Source: Polynucleobacter ibericus (GTDB lineage: Bacteria > Pseudomonadota > Gammaproteobacteria > Burkholderiales > Burkholderiaceae). From it: a stretch of 64,000 nucleotides of DNA. The stretch is from assembly GCF_018687955.1 (NCBI RefSeq), contig NZ_CP061309.1:62001-126000 (forward strand), read 5' to 3'. Made by a program: the position numbers and the translations under genes. Below the pieces are notes generated by a model. The model saw nothing but the letters and a program-made list of their open reading frames with translations, did not search any database and had not been told where the DNA came from. Below, piece after piece: positions 41,668-51,101 of the stretch. Every line of letters starts with the position of its first letter. The stretch's first letter is position 1.

Positions 41668-42425
41668 TGTTAACCAAGCGAATTATTCCTTGCCTGGATG
41701 TTACTGCGGGACGCGTAGTTAAGGGTGTGAACTTTGTTGGTCTGCGTGATGCAGGAGACCCAGTCGAAATCGCAAAACGATACGATACGCAAGGCGCAGA
41801 TGAACTGACTTTCCTAGACATTACAGCTACATCTGATGGCCGTGATCTCATATTGCACATCATTGAAGATGTGGCATCACAAGTATTTATTCCATTGACT
41901 GTTGGCGGCGGCGTACGTGCAGTTGCTGACGTACGACGCCTGCTCAATGCTGGCGCTGACAAAGTGAGTATGAATTCCTCAGCAGTTGCTAATCCTGATT
42001 TAGTGTCTGATGCAGCAGCCTACTATGGCTCCCAATGTATTGTGGTGGCGATCGATGCCAAGCAAACAGAGGCTGGTAACTGGGAAGTATTCACCCATGG
42101 CGGTAGAACGGCTACTGGCATGGATGTCGTGGAATGGGCCAAGGAAGTTGCCAAGCGTGGCGCTGGTGAAATCTTGTTAACCAGCATGAATCGCGATGGT
42201 AGCAAAGATGGTTTTGACTTATCTTTAACAGCTGCCGTTAGTGATGCGGTTTCTGTACCAGTGATTGCGTCCGGTGGCGTTGGTAATTTGCAGCATTTAG
42301 TGGATGGTATTACCAAGGGTCATGCAGATGCAGTATTAGCGGCCAGTATTTTTCACTATGGTGATTACACCGTTGGGCAGGCAAAAGAATATATGGCTGC
42401 TCAAGGAATTCCGGTTCGGATTTAG
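41667..42425 (+). CDS. hisF: Imidazole glycerol phosphate synthase, cyclase subunit
   Basis: This 252-residue barrel enzyme forms IGP and AICAR from PRFAR and ammonia. It starts with GTG at 41667 (TAGTG junction with hisA). Conserved parts are [44 protein letters not shown] and [15 protein letters not shown]. The gene ends 8 bases before the 3' end of the converging hicB. Confidence 0.96.
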   Translation: MLTKRIIPCLDVTAGRVVKGVNFVGLRDAGDPVEIAKRYDTQGADELTFLDITATSDGRDLILHIIEDVASQVFIPLTVGGGVRAVADVRRLLNAGADKVSMNSSAVANPDLVSDAAAYYGSQCIVVAIDAKQTEAGNWEVFTHGGRTATGMDVVEWAKEVAKRGAGEILLTSMNRDGSKDGFDLSLTAAVSDAVSVPVIASGGVGNLQHLVDGITKGHADAVLAASIFHYGDYTVGQAKEYMAAQGIPVRI

Positions 42426-42433
42426 TCTGAGTG

Positions 42434-42826
42434 TTAAGCGCTAATCGCCATATGCGCAATAAAAGCAGAGCGATTCTCGCCAGCTGATTTAGCCTTCGCA
42501 TCCAATCTTGCTAGCACTCTTTTTGGTAAAGAGATATTCACTCTTTCAATATCGTCGGATAGTAAAGCTGGGTCAATCTCGGCAATTGCCCAGATATATC
42601 CTTTAAGCTCTTTCTTTTTCTGAAGATCGGTAATGGAGCTGGGCTTGGGTATATCTTCACCAGCATCTAAGGCTGCTTCAATCCAAAGCTCAATTGCTTC
42701 TTTAGCATTTTCAATTGCCTCATCGATACCGCTGTCAGCGGCTGAGAAGCACCCTGGCATATCAGGAACAATGACTCCCCACGCCAACTTATCTCCACCC
42801 GGTTCAATTGCAATTGGATATTTCAT
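42434..42826 (-). CDS. hicB: HicB-family antitoxin
   Basis: This 130-residue protein has the HicB N-terminal domain (YPIAIEPGGDKLAWGVIVPD, then PGCFSAADSGIDEAIENAKEA) and a C-terminal ribbon-helix-helix (about 92-128: RVNISLPKRVLARLDAKAKSAG). It should neutralise HicA and repress the pair. It follows hicA by 10 bases on the minus strand, inserted between hisF and hisI. Confidence 0.92.
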   Translation of the reverse strand: MKYPIAIEPGGDKLAWGVIVPDMPGCFSAADSGIDEAIENAKEAIELWIEAALDAGEDIPKPSSITDLQKKKELKGYIWAIAEIDPALLSDDIERVNISLPKRVLARLDAKAKSAGENRSAFIAHMAISA

Positions 42827-42836
42827 AATGTGTTCT

Positions 42837-43019
42837 CTATTTAATTCCTGCTTGTTTCAGTAGCTTTTGGACTAATCCGATGCCTAGATCCTTTTTGGGG
42901 CGTGGAACGGTGATATGTCCATCTTTACGGGGGTGATTAAAAACATGATGAGAGCCTTTTGAGCCTCTCAATACCCATCCATCCTTTTCTAACGCCTTGA
43001 TTAATTCTTTGCTATTCAT
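42837..43019 (-). CDS. hicA: HicA-family mRNA interferase toxin
   Basis: This 60-residue protein has the HicA double-stranded RNA-binding-like fold with the catalytic His in GSKGSHHVFNHPRKDGH and the VPRPKKDLGIGLVQKLLKQAG helix. The frame opens upstream, but ATG 43019 gives the family length and start MNSKELIKALEKDGW. AT-rich DNA with TATAAT (minus strand, 43031-43026) lies just upstream, perhaps its promoter and HicB operator. The toxin gene comes first, as usual for hicAB. Confidence 0.92.
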   Translation of the reverse strand: MNSKELIKALEKDGWVLRGSKGSHHVFNHPRKDGHITVPRPKKDLGIGLVQKLLKQAGIK

Positions 43020-43153
43020 CCACGAATTATAAATTTTATACACATCATACACACAAATAAGAGAAGTGTCCATGAGGTGGTGCTGGTTATTGCGACAAGC
43101 TCTACACACTACTTATTTGGTTTGCGCTTAACAATTCTGTCAAAATTGGACAA

Positions 43154-43549
43154 ATGTCAGATACGAATAAAACTTCACCAAACGAAAACTTGCTAGACGC
43201 CGTCACATGGAACGAGCAAGGCCTGGTGCCGGTTATTGCTCAGGAAGTTGGTAGTGGCGATGTATTGATGATGGCTTGGATGAATCGTGATGCCCTTTTA
43301 GAAACCATTCGTTTGGGCGAAGCAGTCTATTGGACGCGCTCAAGACAAAAGCTTTGGCATAAAGGCGAGGAGTCTGGCCACACTCAAAAGGTAAAAGAAA
43401 TCCGACTCGACTGTGATGGAGATACCATCTTGCTCAAAGTGGAGCAAAAAGACGGTATTGCCTGTCATACAGGGGAGCATAGTTGTTTCTTTATGCAGTG
43501 GGATTCAGTCAAAGCTGCCTGGGTTGACGAGTCAGTTTCCAAAAAATAA
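43154..43549 (+). CDS. hisI: Phosphoribosyl-AMP cyclohydrolase
   Basis: This 131-residue metal enzyme opens the purine ring of PR-AMP. Motifs are [37 protein letters not shown] region, [14 protein letters not shown] and CHTGEHSCF, which hold the Cys and Asp ligands. It is separate from hisE, as in other betaproteobacteria. The hicAB insertion lies upstream, so it may depend on read-through from hisF or a local promoter. Confidence 0.95.
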   Translation: MSDTNKTSPNENLLDAVTWNEQGLVPVIAQEVGSGDVLMMAWMNRDALLETIRLGEAVYWTRSRQKLWHKGEESGHTQKVKEIRLDCDGDTILLKVEQKDGIACHTGEHSCFFMQWDSVKAAWVDESVSKK

Positions 43550-43589
43550 AGAGAAATAGTCTTTTGCATAAAAGACATAAAATGAACAC

Positions 43590-43991
43590 ATGACTAGCTC
43601 TGCTAACAAACCTTCCAATTTAGATTCTGCATTCGCTCATCTGGCTGATGTAGTTGATCAACGCCGCGATGCATTTAAGGCGGGCCAAGCAGATCCTAAA
43701 ACCTCTTATACCGCCTTGCTCTTTTCGAAGGGTGATGATGGGATCTTAAAAAAGATTGGCGAGGAGGCAACTGAGGCGGTTATGGCTGCGAAGGATGCTC
43801 GCCATTCCAATCTGGCAGTTGAGCAGCAACAATTGCTGATTGGCGAGATGGCTGACTTATGGTTTCACTGCTTGATAGCGCTGTCCCAATTTAACTTGCG
43901 CCCAGAAGATGTGATTTCTGAGTTGGATCGTCGTTTGGGAACTTCGGGCATCGAAGAAAAGGCTGCAAGAAAAGCCGCCGGCCAAGAGTAG
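43590..43991 (+). CDS. hisE: Phosphoribosyl-ATP pyrophosphohydrolase
   Basis: This 133-residue all-alpha MazG-like hydrolase removes pyrophosphate from PR-ATP. The catalytic acidic motif is KKIGEEATEAVMAAKD with EMADLWFHCLIAL further on. It lies 40 bases after hisI and ends the his cluster. Confidence 0.95.
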   Translation: MTSSANKPSNLDSAFAHLADVVDQRRDAFKAGQADPKTSYTALLFSKGDDGILKKIGEEATEAVMAAKDARHSNLAVEQQQLLIGEMADLWFHCLIALSQFNLRPEDVISELDRRLGTSGIEEKAARKAAGQE

Positions 43992-44026
43992 TAGCGAAAT
44001 AACGCTGGAATAAATACGGAATAAGC

Positions 44027-44383
44027 ATGTCACACGATCCAAATTGCCTGTTTTGCAAGATTTCTCAAGGCTTAATTCCCTCCCAAAAGGTCTATGAGGA
44101 CGAGGAAATCTTCGTTTTTAACGATATCAACCCCGCTGCCCCTATCCATTTTCTGATGATTCCTAAAAAACATATACCCATGTTGGAGTCAGCAGAAAGC
44201 ATAGATGCACCTTTGCTGGGTAGAATGATGGAATTAGCACCCCGTCTTGCCAAAGAGCAAGGTTGCCGACCCGGAAAGGACGGCGGCTTTAGATTGATGG
44301 TAAACAATGGTGCGGATGGTGGGCAGGAGGTTTATCACTTGCACTTACATGTGATGGGCGGTCCCCGCCCCTGGAAAAAATAA
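44027..44383 (+). CDS. HIT-family nucleotide-binding protein (HinT-like)
   Basis: This 118-residue protein has the histidine triad HLHLHV near the C-terminus and [20 protein letters not shown] at the start, typical of HinT-type purine nucleoside phosphoramidases. The hisE-HIT-tatA order is conserved in betaproteobacteria. The cellular substrate is not clear from sequence. Confidence 0.93.
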   Translation: MSHDPNCLFCKISQGLIPSQKVYEDEEIFVFNDINPAAPIHFLMIPKKHIPMLESAESIDAPLLGRMMELAPRLAKEQGCRPGKDGGFRLMVNNGADGGQEVYHLHLHVMGGPRPWKK

Positions 44384-44399
44384 TCCAAGGAGATTAAAG

Positions 44400-44621
44400 A
44401 TGGGTTCATTTAGCATTTGGCATTGGTTAATTGTTTTAGTCATCGTAATGCTGGTATTTGGTACCAAGAAATTACGCAACATTGGCCAAGATTTGGGCGG
44501 AGCTGTTAAAGGCTTTAAGGATGGCATGAAGCCAGGCGAAGAATCTAAAGAGCAAATCCAGCAAGCTGCTGCTTCAACAGAAAAGACTGTTGATGTTCAG
44601 GCTAAAGACGTCAACAAATAA
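44400..44621 (+). CDS. tatA: Sec-independent protein translocase subunit TatA
   Basis: This 73-residue protein has an N-terminal TM helix ([15 protein letters not shown]), the conserved FG hinge and an amphipathic helix ([21 protein letters not shown]). TatA multimers form the pore for folded twin-arginine substrates such as PetA encoded later in the window. AAGGAG precedes the ATG. Confidence 0.95.
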   Translation: MGSFSIWHWLIVLVIVMLVFGTKKLRNIGQDLGGAVKGFKDGMKPGEESKEQIQQAAASTEKTVDVQAKDVNK

Positions 44622-44678
44622 TTAATCATTAACTCAAGCGCGATAGAAGCTCATGCTGCATTTATATAACTGCGTTAA

Positions 44679-45155
44679 ATGATTGATCTTGGAGTTTCAA
44701 AACTTGCGCTAATTGCTGTAGTTGCTTTGGTGGTGGTTGGACCAGAGCGCTTGCCAAAAGTGGCACGTATGGCAGGTAATTTATTCGGCCGTGCGCAGCG
44801 CTACATGGCTGATGTGAAGTCTGAAGTCAATCGTCAGATGGAAGTGGAAGAGTTTAAAAAGTTTCGAGAAGAAACTACTGCTACTTTTAAAGAGGTTGAA
44901 AACAGCATAGGCTCCACTGTCCAAGAGGCCGGAGCCAACTTAAGTGATCAGGCCGATATCTTTGAAACGAGTTTTGATAAGCCACCGCTTGACGAAAAAG
45001 AAGTACTCCGAAAATCTAAGCGCCAAGGCCGCAATAGCTGGGGTGTACGTCGTGCAGCAAGGCCGGTTTGGTTTAAGCGCTCCGCAGGCATTCGGACTCG
45101 GGTGCAGTCTGGCGCTGCCAGGATGAAGCGCTTTCATCACACTGCCAGTAAATAA
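44679..45155 (+). CDS. tatB: Sec-independent protein translocase subunit TatB
   Basis: This 158-residue protein starts MIDLGVSKLALIAVVALVVVGP, with the Glu-containing TM helix and GPERLPKVAR hinge of TatB, then a long coiled helix and a basic C-terminal tail. With TatC it forms the signal-peptide receptor. It lies between tatA and tatC. Confidence 0.95.
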   Translation: MIDLGVSKLALIAVVALVVVGPERLPKVARMAGNLFGRAQRYMADVKSEVNRQMEVEEFKKFREETTATFKEVENSIGSTVQEAGANLSDQADIFETSFDKPPLDEKEVLRKSKRQGRNSWGVRRAARPVWFKRSAGIRTRVQSGAARMKRFHHTASK

Positions 45156-45187
45156 CGGTAAAAGTAAAAGAATAAAAATAGCGACGC

Positions 45188-45976
45188 ATGACTGAAAACA
45201 ATTCAACTGAAGATTCGGGATTACAAGAAACTTTTCTGTCCCACTTATATGAATTACGTGATCGCGTAATCAAGTCAGTATTGGCCATCATTATTGTTTT
45301 CGTTTCCTTGGTCTATTGGGCGCCAGATATTTTTCATTTATTCTCACAGCCACTACTCGATTCGTTACCAGCCGGTGGCAAGATGATTGTGACTGACGTT
45401 ACGGGCTCATTCTTTGTGCCGATGAAAGTAACGATGTTGGTAGCATTCATTATTGCTTTGCCGGTAGTGATTTATCAGCTATGGGCATTTATTGCGCCTG
45501 GCTTATATCAACATGAACGTAAGTTGGTAGTGCCATTGGTGGTCAGTAGCTATAGCCTATTTATTTTTGGTATGGCTTTTGCCTACTTTTTAGTATTCCC
45601 AACGGTATTTAATTTTATGGCGAGCTATAACGCACCGCTAGGCGCTGAGATGTCTACGGATATCGATAAGTATCTTAGCTTTGCTATGAATACTTTTTTA
45701 GCATTTGGCCTTACTTTTGAAGTTCCTGTGGTGGTCGTTGTCTTGGTGCGTATGGGCATAGTGCCCTTAGCTAAGTTAAAAGAAATCCGCCCCTACGTCA
45801 TTGTGGGTGCTTTTGTGATTTCTGCAATCGTTACGCCACCAGATGTTCTTTCTCAATTGTTATTGGCAGTACCAATGACCTTGCTCTACGAGTTGGGTTT
45901 ATTGGTGGCGCGCTTTTATATGCCAAAGACTGAGGATGAGCCTACTCCTGATCAATCGACTTCTGCGTCTGCTTGA
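45188..45976 (+). CDS. tatC: Sec-independent protein translocase subunit TatC
   Basis: This 262-residue protein has six TM helices and the N-terminal LSHLYELRDRV-like FLSHLYELRDR motif that recognises twin-arginine signals, followed by YQLWAFIAPGLYQHER and FALTFEVPV-like FGLTFEVPVVV. Its last 25 bases overlap the 3' end of the converging Sel1-repeat gene. Confidence 0.96.
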   Translation: MTENNSTEDSGLQETFLSHLYELRDRVIKSVLAIIIVFVSLVYWAPDIFHLFSQPLLDSLPAGGKMIVTDVTGSFFVPMKVTMLVAFIIALPVVIYQLWAFIAPGLYQHERKLVVPLVVSSYSLFIFGMAFAYFLVFPTVFNFMASYNAPLGAEMSTDIDKYLSFAMNTFLAFGLTFEVPVVVVVLVRMGIVPLAKLKEIRPYVIVGAFVISAIVTPPDVLSQLLLAVPMTLLYELGLLVARFYMPKTEDEPTPDQSTSASA

Positions 45977-47415
45977 TTCTTGGCGAAAGTATTCGTTAAC
46001 CAGTTAGTAACTCGATCAAAGCGATAGCGTCTTTGACGCAAATTGCCTTCAAGATCTATTTCAGAACCAGCAAAAGCCTTGCCGGCAGCCAAAAGGGCGC
46101 GGCGTTGTTGAATAGATTCAATCTGAATCAATCTTGGCAAGATCTTGGGAAGCTCCCAACGAATATCCACTACTACACAGTGTTCGTGCTGTAGTTGCCC
46201 CACCTCACAAAGCAAGAGTTCTGCTTTAGTGAAATTAAATTGATTTGCAACGATCAGTCGGTGACATAGCAAGAGCCAATCTTCATCTAGCTTGTGTTCA
46301 GCGTGATGATTTAGTGCCTGCTCGGCAAATTGAGCTAGCTCAAACCATTCGTTTTTCTTCGGGTCCGGGCAACCTTCCAAAATCTTGCTCAGCAAATCTT
46401 TGGCTTCTGGTACACCTTGCTGGTGCGCTTGCCAAACCCAGTATGAAGCTTGCAGACCCCGAACCTTCTCCTCGCTCTTCTCACGCTTTCGCCAGAGATT
46501 AGCGCCTTTACGAAGTTGTGCCTGCGCATGACCAAGATCAGCGGCGCGATCAAAGCAGCGATCACTCTCTGCAGCGTTGTATCCAGAAAATTGCGGGCGA
46601 CGATAAATTTCTCCCAGGGCATACCAGGCATCGCGATCACCATCCTTAGCAGCAAGCTCTAACCAATACGCTGCTTTTTTAAGAGAGGCATTAGATTTGC
46701 CTTCATCTGAGTCAACTCTACCGTCAAGTTGCGCAAGACGTAATCCTAGAGTGAGCTTAGCGATAGTGAGGCCTAGCTCGGCTGCCTGCATCAGTGCGGT
46801 TTCATTTTTCTCATCAAGCCAAACCTTCCACAAGGATGAGAGGGCCTCATTCTTTGGCTGAAGCTTGATGAGTAATTCTTTTGCGCTGGAGCTAAACCGA
46901 GAATCTCCCTCTGCAAGTTCTTGTAAATATTGTTTAGCTATTTTCTGAATACCTGCAAAATCCAAAGCAGAAATTTTTTCTACCGATGGTAGTGAGGTTT
47001 TTTTCTTAAACCAGTCTACTAATTCAACTTGGATTTCTTGATTGGTAGGGTTAATTAATAAGTTAACAAGCTGCCATCTTGCTGCCAGTTGAGACTCATG
47101 GCCCCCTTGTGCTTCTGCTAGCTTCCAAAAAGAATCCCACCCAAATGGAAATGCGGGGCTATTAAAGGTTTCAGCCAATGGAATATTGGCGACTTGACTT
47201 AAAACATCCAAAATCTCGGCATTACTTGAGATTTGATTCTCAAGTATCTGATTTGCAATGGAAAAATAAGATTTTTCAAGCCAAATCAAAGCATTAGAGG
47301 GTTGAATGGGGGTTTTGTAGGCACCCGTCAAATAGGCTTGAGCCAAATTTTGTTGTGCAGAAACATCACCCAATCGGGCTGAACTCAGGATTTTTAAGAA
47401 TTCGCGACTTGCCAT
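45952..47415 (-). CDS. Sel1-like/TPR repeat protein of unknown role
   Basis: This 487-residue protein has no signal peptide that I can see. Helical repeats of the Sel1 type are clear around the centre: AAYWLELAAKDGDRDAWYAL, CFDRAADLGHAQAQLRKGA and ASYWVWQAHQQGVPEAKDLL; a weaker one is near the N-terminus (ARLGDVSAQQNLAQAYLTGA). Such repeats bind proteins. No catalytic domain is recognised. A 14-base palindromic motif touches its start codon, and no Shine-Dalgarno is visible there. Confidence 0.75.
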   Translation of the reverse strand: MASREFLKILSSARLGDVSAQQNLAQAYLTGAYKTPIQPSNALIWLEKSYFSIANQILENQISSNAEILDVLSQVANIPLAETFNSPAFPFGWDSFWKLAEAQGGHESQLAARWQLVNLLINPTNQEIQVELVDWFKKKTSLPSVEKISALDFAGIQKIAKQYLQELAEGDSRFSSSAKELLIKLQPKNEALSSLWKVWLDEKNETALMQAAELGLTIAKLTLGLRLAQLDGRVDSDEGKSNASLKKAAYWLELAAKDGDRDAWYALGEIYRRPQFSGYNAAESDRCFDRAADLGHAQAQLRKGANLWRKREKSEEKVRGLQASYWVWQAHQQGVPEAKDLLSKILEGCPDPKKNEWFELAQFAEQALNHHAEHKLDEDWLLLCHRLIVANQFNFTKAELLLCEVGQLQHEHCVVVDIRWELPKILPRLIQIESIQQRRALLAAGKAFAGSEIDLEGNLRQRRYRFDRVTNWLTNTFAKNQADAEVD

Positions 47416-47431
47416 ATGACAATTTTGTCAT
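47416..47431. promoter_or_regulatory. Palindrome at the 5' end of the Sel1-repeat gene
   Basis: ATGACAA at 47416-47422 and TTGTCAT at 47425-47431 are perfect inverted arms around TT, directly next to the minus-strand start codon. It could be an operator or a start-site RNA stem; no known regulator is assigned. Confidence 0.35.
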
Positions 47432-47504
47432 CTACAGGGCTTAAAAGACAGAAAAGAGGGGTCTTGTTGCCGAGATACAACGAAGAAAGCCAAAAAACTA
47501 CCTT

Positions 47505-47533
47505 TTGACAAGCAAAAAGAGCTCCTAAATACT
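47505..47533 (+). promoter_or_regulatory. Candidate sigma-70 promoter of the porin gene
   Basis: TTGACA at 47505-47510 is a perfect -35 box; AATACT at 47528-47533 matches 4 of 6 bases of the -10 with a 17-base spacer. It would give a leader of about 85 bases before the porin ATG, which has GGAG upstream. Confidence 0.5.
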
Positions 47534-47623
47534 CTGACATCCAGTCTAGTTGGGCAAAACAAGCAAAATTCATAGGTCCCAGTTTTATTTGGGCATTACT
47601 TTTAATTTTTGGAGATTTAAAGA

Positions 47624-48958
47624 ATGAAAAAATCGCTATTCGCTCTCGCAGCTACAACAGCATTTGCTGGTGCAGCTCAAGCTCAATCAAGCGTAACTGT
47701 ATATGGCCTGTTGGATATGGGTTATGTTGGTTACAACACACGTGCTGCTAACGGCCTCACAACTAACGGCGCTCCATCAGGCGTTGTAAGCAAGACTACT
47801 GGTAATGCATTCTCCGCTTCTGGAGAGTCCACATCACGTTTAGGCTTCAAAGGTACTGAAGACTTAGGTGGTGGTACTTCTGCATTCTTCACTATCGAAC
47901 TCGGTTTGACACCTAACGGCGCTCAAGCTGTTAACTCCGGTGGTACACAAAACCGTCAAACTTTCGTTGGTTTGAAAAAGAATGGCGTTGGCCAATTCGC
48001 TTTGGGTACTCAATACACAGTTATCCACGCAGCTGTTGCAGCTACTGACCCAGGTCAAGCTAACAACATCTCTGGTAACCTCATCTACCCAGCTGTAACT
48101 GAAGGCGCTGGCTCTTCTGAGAACTCAACAGGTGCAGCGTACACAGTTCGTACAAACAACCAGTTATCTTTGAAATCAGATACATTTGCTGGTTTCAGAG
48201 CAAACGCAATGATTGTTGCTAACAACAAGAACCAGAACCAAACTACTGCAACTGTAGCAACAGCAAACAACTCTGCTGCTGCTTTGACTTCTAACAGTAT
48301 CAGTGGTGGTATTAATAACCAAAATGGTTGGGGCTTAGGCGTTGATTACACAATCCAAAAGTTCTATGCAACTGCTAACTACCAAGCATTGACATCAAAG
48401 CAAGCTTACAACCCAACAACTACTTACAATGCTACTGGTGTTGCTGGTAACAATGTTACTACTACTGCTGCCTCTGCTGTTACTAACGCTGGTTTCCCAA
48501 CCACTGGTTATGTAGGTGGTGCTTCAACTCCTGGTACTAACGTACAAGACAACCAGTTCTACGTTGCTGCTACTTATGACTTCGGTATCTTGAAGGCATA
48601 TGCTCAGTACATTAACCGTAAAGTTTCTGCACAACAGAATAGCGGCTGGTTTTCAAAACGCAGTGCAGAGCAGATCGGTGTTCGTAGCTACATCACTCCA
48701 ACTATCGAAGCTTGGGCATCTGGTGGTTTGGGTCGTTACAATGGTTACGGTTCCAACAGTGCTAACTTGACAGCATGGCAGATTGGTTCTAACTACTGGC
48801 TCAGCAAGCGTACTAACTTGTACGCAATCTATGGCCAAGCTGGAACATCTAACACTTCATTCCCAACAGCTGCGAATGGTACAGCAACAACCGGGTTGAA
48901 TAATCCCAGCTCTAACAACATCAGCAACTACGCTGTTGGCGTACGTCACACTTTCTAA
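47624..48958 (+). CDS. General porin of the betaproteobacterial type
   Basis: This 444-residue outer-membrane beta-barrel starts with a signal peptide (1-20, ending AAQAQ) and SSVTVYGLLDMGYVGYN, then STSRLGFKGTEDLGGGTSAFF, and ends with ISNYAVGVRHTF, with a terminal Phe for BAM recognition. It matches the trimeric porins of Burkholderiaceae. Codons look highly expressed. Asn/Thr/Ala-rich inserts near the middle are probable surface loops. It has its own promoter and terminator. Confidence 0.93.
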   Translation: MKKSLFALAATTAFAGAAQAQSSVTVYGLLDMGYVGYNTRAANGLTTNGAPSGVVSKTTGNAFSASGESTSRLGFKGTEDLGGGTSAFFTIELGLTPNGAQAVNSGGTQNRQTFVGLKKNGVGQFALGTQYTVIHAAVAATDPGQANNISGNLIYPAVTEGAGSSENSTGAAYTVRTNNQLSLKSDTFAGFRANAMIVANNKNQNQTTATVATANNSAAALTSNSISGGINNQNGWGLGVDYTIQKFYATANYQALTSKQAYNPTTTYNATGVAGNNVTTTAASAVTNAGFPTTGYVGGASTPGTNVQDNQFYVAATYDFGILKAYAQYINRKVSAQQNSGWFSKRSAEQIGVRSYITPTIEAWASGGLGRYNGYGSNSANLTAWQIGSNYWLSKRTNLYAIYGQAGTSNTSFPTAANGTATTGLNNPSSNNISNYAVGVRHTF

Positions 48959-49003
48959 TTTAACGCTAGCGTAAGCTAGTTAGAATTAGTTAGGTATTAA
49001 ATG

Positions 49004-49033
49004 AACCCATCGTGGAAACACGGTGGGTTTTTT
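49004..49033 (+). terminator. Porin gene terminator
   Basis: AACCCATCGTG at 49004-49014 (really beginning at A49004/A49005) pairs with CACGGTGGGTT at 49019-49029 around a GAAA loop, followed by a T run to 49033. It is a strong Rho-independent terminator. Confidence 0.9.
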
Positions 49034-49089
49034 CTTCGTATCAATTTCTAGATATGACTCATGAAACTTCCTTCGATTAAAATTGGCTT

Positions 49090-51069
49090 ATGAGTTCCGA
49101 AATTATTCAATTGCTTCAAAAAGCAACGCAAGAGATACAAGCCAATCGGCTAGATTCTGCAAAGTTGTCTTTGGAAGAAGCATTAAAAATTGATAGCAAA
49201 CATACAGAAGTATTGCGTCATTTGGGAATTGTTGCTGCGATCAGGTCTGATTGGGATGATGCCCTCAGATTTTTCGATCTTGCCGTACAGTCTGACCAGA
49301 ATAACTTCCTTGCTCTGAGTAATCGCGGAAATATTCTGAAGTTATTGATGCGTTTTGACGAGGCCCTACAGTCCTATGAGGCGGCGCTTCTATTAAATCC
49401 ATCAGATGTCAGCGCTCTATGCAATGCCGCCACTATCTTTAATTTGCGCCATGAATATGGGCTTTCACTTGCATGTAGTGAAAGGGCGAGCGCTATCAGT
49501 CCTGATAATGTCATGGCATGGGAAGAGATTGGTAAAACCTATTGGCTAGTCAAGCAGTATGAAAAGGCAATTGATGCATTTAATCGTGTCACTGCTATAG
49601 ACTCTAGTAATCTTAATGCTTGGCTGTCTAAGGCTAATATTTACGCCGAGGATAAGCAATTTGATATGGCTCAAGTGGCTTATCAGCGAGCATCTGAAAT
49701 AGCTCCTCACTTAGACTATTTGTTTGGTACAAAGCTCCAAAATGCCTTGCAGATGTGCGATTGGTCTAATTTACAAGATCAGACCCAATACTTAATTAAT
49801 GGGATACGGCAGGGTCTGAAAGTAGCCCTTCCATATAACGTATTTACCCTGCTGGATGATCCTCAGCTTATTAAGAAGGCAATCTCAATATACGCTAATG
49901 GTGTTCAGGGGGATATCAAAAGAGAGATCATTTCCTCATACTCAAACCATCAAAAAATCCGCTTAGGCTATTTTTCTGCAGACTTTCATGATCATCCTAC
50001 GGCCCACTTGATGGCTGAATTATTTGAAAGCCATGATCGAGAAAAGTTTGAGTTAATTGCTTTTGTATTTGGGCGAAATCAGCCAGATGAAATGCGCTCC
50101 AGACTTGCGAAGGCATTTGATCAGTTTATTGATGTTGAGCATAAAACCGATCGGGAGATAGCAGCCCTCTCTCGGGAGCTTGAGATTGATATCGCGATTG
50201 ATTTAAAAGGCTTCACCCAAGAGGGTAGGGCGCCCATATTTATGTATGGAGCTGCGCCCATTCAGGTTAGCTACTTAGCATTCCCTGGAACCATGGGTAC
50301 GCCATGCTTTGATTACGTTGTTGCAGATCGCATTTTGATACCAGAAGACGCCCAAAGTGACATGGTTGAAAAAATCATTTACTTACCAAATAGCTACCAG
50401 GTTAACGATAGAAATAAGCAAGTTTCCTTATCTACAAAATCGCGAGAAGAGCACGGCCTTCCTTCGACAGGCTTTGTATTTTGTTGTTTTAACAATAATT
50501 ACAAAATTTTGCCTGCTGTATTAGGTGGGTGGATTAGGATATTGAATGCAGTAGAAGGTAGTGTGCTGTGGCTTTTTGCTGATAATCCCTTTGCCGTAGC
50601 TAACCTTAAAAAAGAAGCAGCGCTCAGAGGGTTAAATCCGGATAGGATTATTTTTGCAGAGCGTATCCCCCCGGCTGAGCATTTGGCAAGATATAAGCTG
50701 GCAGATTTATTTTTAGATACAACTCCTTGTAATGCCCACACTACAGCAAGTGATGCTTTGTGGACCGGGCTACCTGTTCTCACTTTAGTTGGAAAATCTT
50801 TTGCTGCCAGGGTTGCTGCGAGTTTGCTAAATGCCGTAGGGCTGCCAGATATGGTGGTGGAGACCCAGGAGGAGTATGAGGTTTTAGCATTAGACCTAGC
50901 AACTCATCCTGAAAAATTACAAGAAATTAAAGCACGACTAAAGGGTAATTTATTAACAGCACCTTTATTTGATACTCCGCTGTTTACTAAAAATCTCGAG
51001 AATGCTTATATTGAAATCTACAAACGACATCAAAAGGCTATCCCGCCAGAGCATATTTATATAGCTTGA
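49090..51069 (+). CDS. TPR protein with O-GlcNAc transferase-like (GT41) domain
   Basis: This 659-residue protein has TPR repeats (about 1-210) and a C-terminal GT41/SPINDLY domain (about 295-645). Matches to O-GlcNAc transferase include YFSADFHDHPTAHLMAE with the catalytic-type His, AAPIQVSYLAFPGTMGT, FCCFNNNYKILP, and FLDTTPCNAHTTASDALWTG with RVAASLL. It should transfer a sugar, perhaps GlcNAc, to proteins in the cytoplasm; the acceptor is unknown. A homologous gene converges on it 32 bases downstream. Confidence 0.85.
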   Translation: MSSEIIQLLQKATQEIQANRLDSAKLSLEEALKIDSKHTEVLRHLGIVAAIRSDWDDALRFFDLAVQSDQNNFLALSNRGNILKLLMRFDEALQSYEAALLLNPSDVSALCNAATIFNLRHEYGLSLACSERASAISPDNVMAWEEIGKTYWLVKQYEKAIDAFNRVTAIDSSNLNAWLSKANIYAEDKQFDMAQVAYQRASEIAPHLDYLFGTKLQNALQMCDWSNLQDQTQYLINGIRQGLKVALPYNVFTLLDDPQLIKKAISIYANGVQGDIKREIISSYSNHQKIRLGYFSADFHDHPTAHLMAELFESHDREKFELIAFVFGRNQPDEMRSRLAKAFDQFIDVEHKTDREIAALSRELEIDIAIDLKGFTQEGRAPIFMYGAAPIQVSYLAFPGTMGTPCFDYVVADRILIPEDAQSDMVEKIIYLPNSYQVNDRNKQVSLSTKSREEHGLPSTGFVFCCFNNNYKILPAVLGGWIRILNAVEGSVLWLFADNPFAVANLKKEAALRGLNPDRIIFAERIPPAEHLARYKLADLFLDTTPCNAHTTASDALWTGLPVLTLVGKSFAARVAASLLNAVGLPDMVVETQEEYEVLALDLATHPEKLQEIKARLKGNLLTAPLFDTPLFTKNLENAYIEIYKRHQKAIPPEHIYIA

Positions 51070-51101
51070 TTGCAATGTTTGAGTAGGTGTTATTTCTGAC
51101 G

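Noticed and set aside
47581..47620. CCCA/TGGG hairpin in the porin leader as a regulatory element
   Set aside because: Only four base pairs; too short to support a claim.
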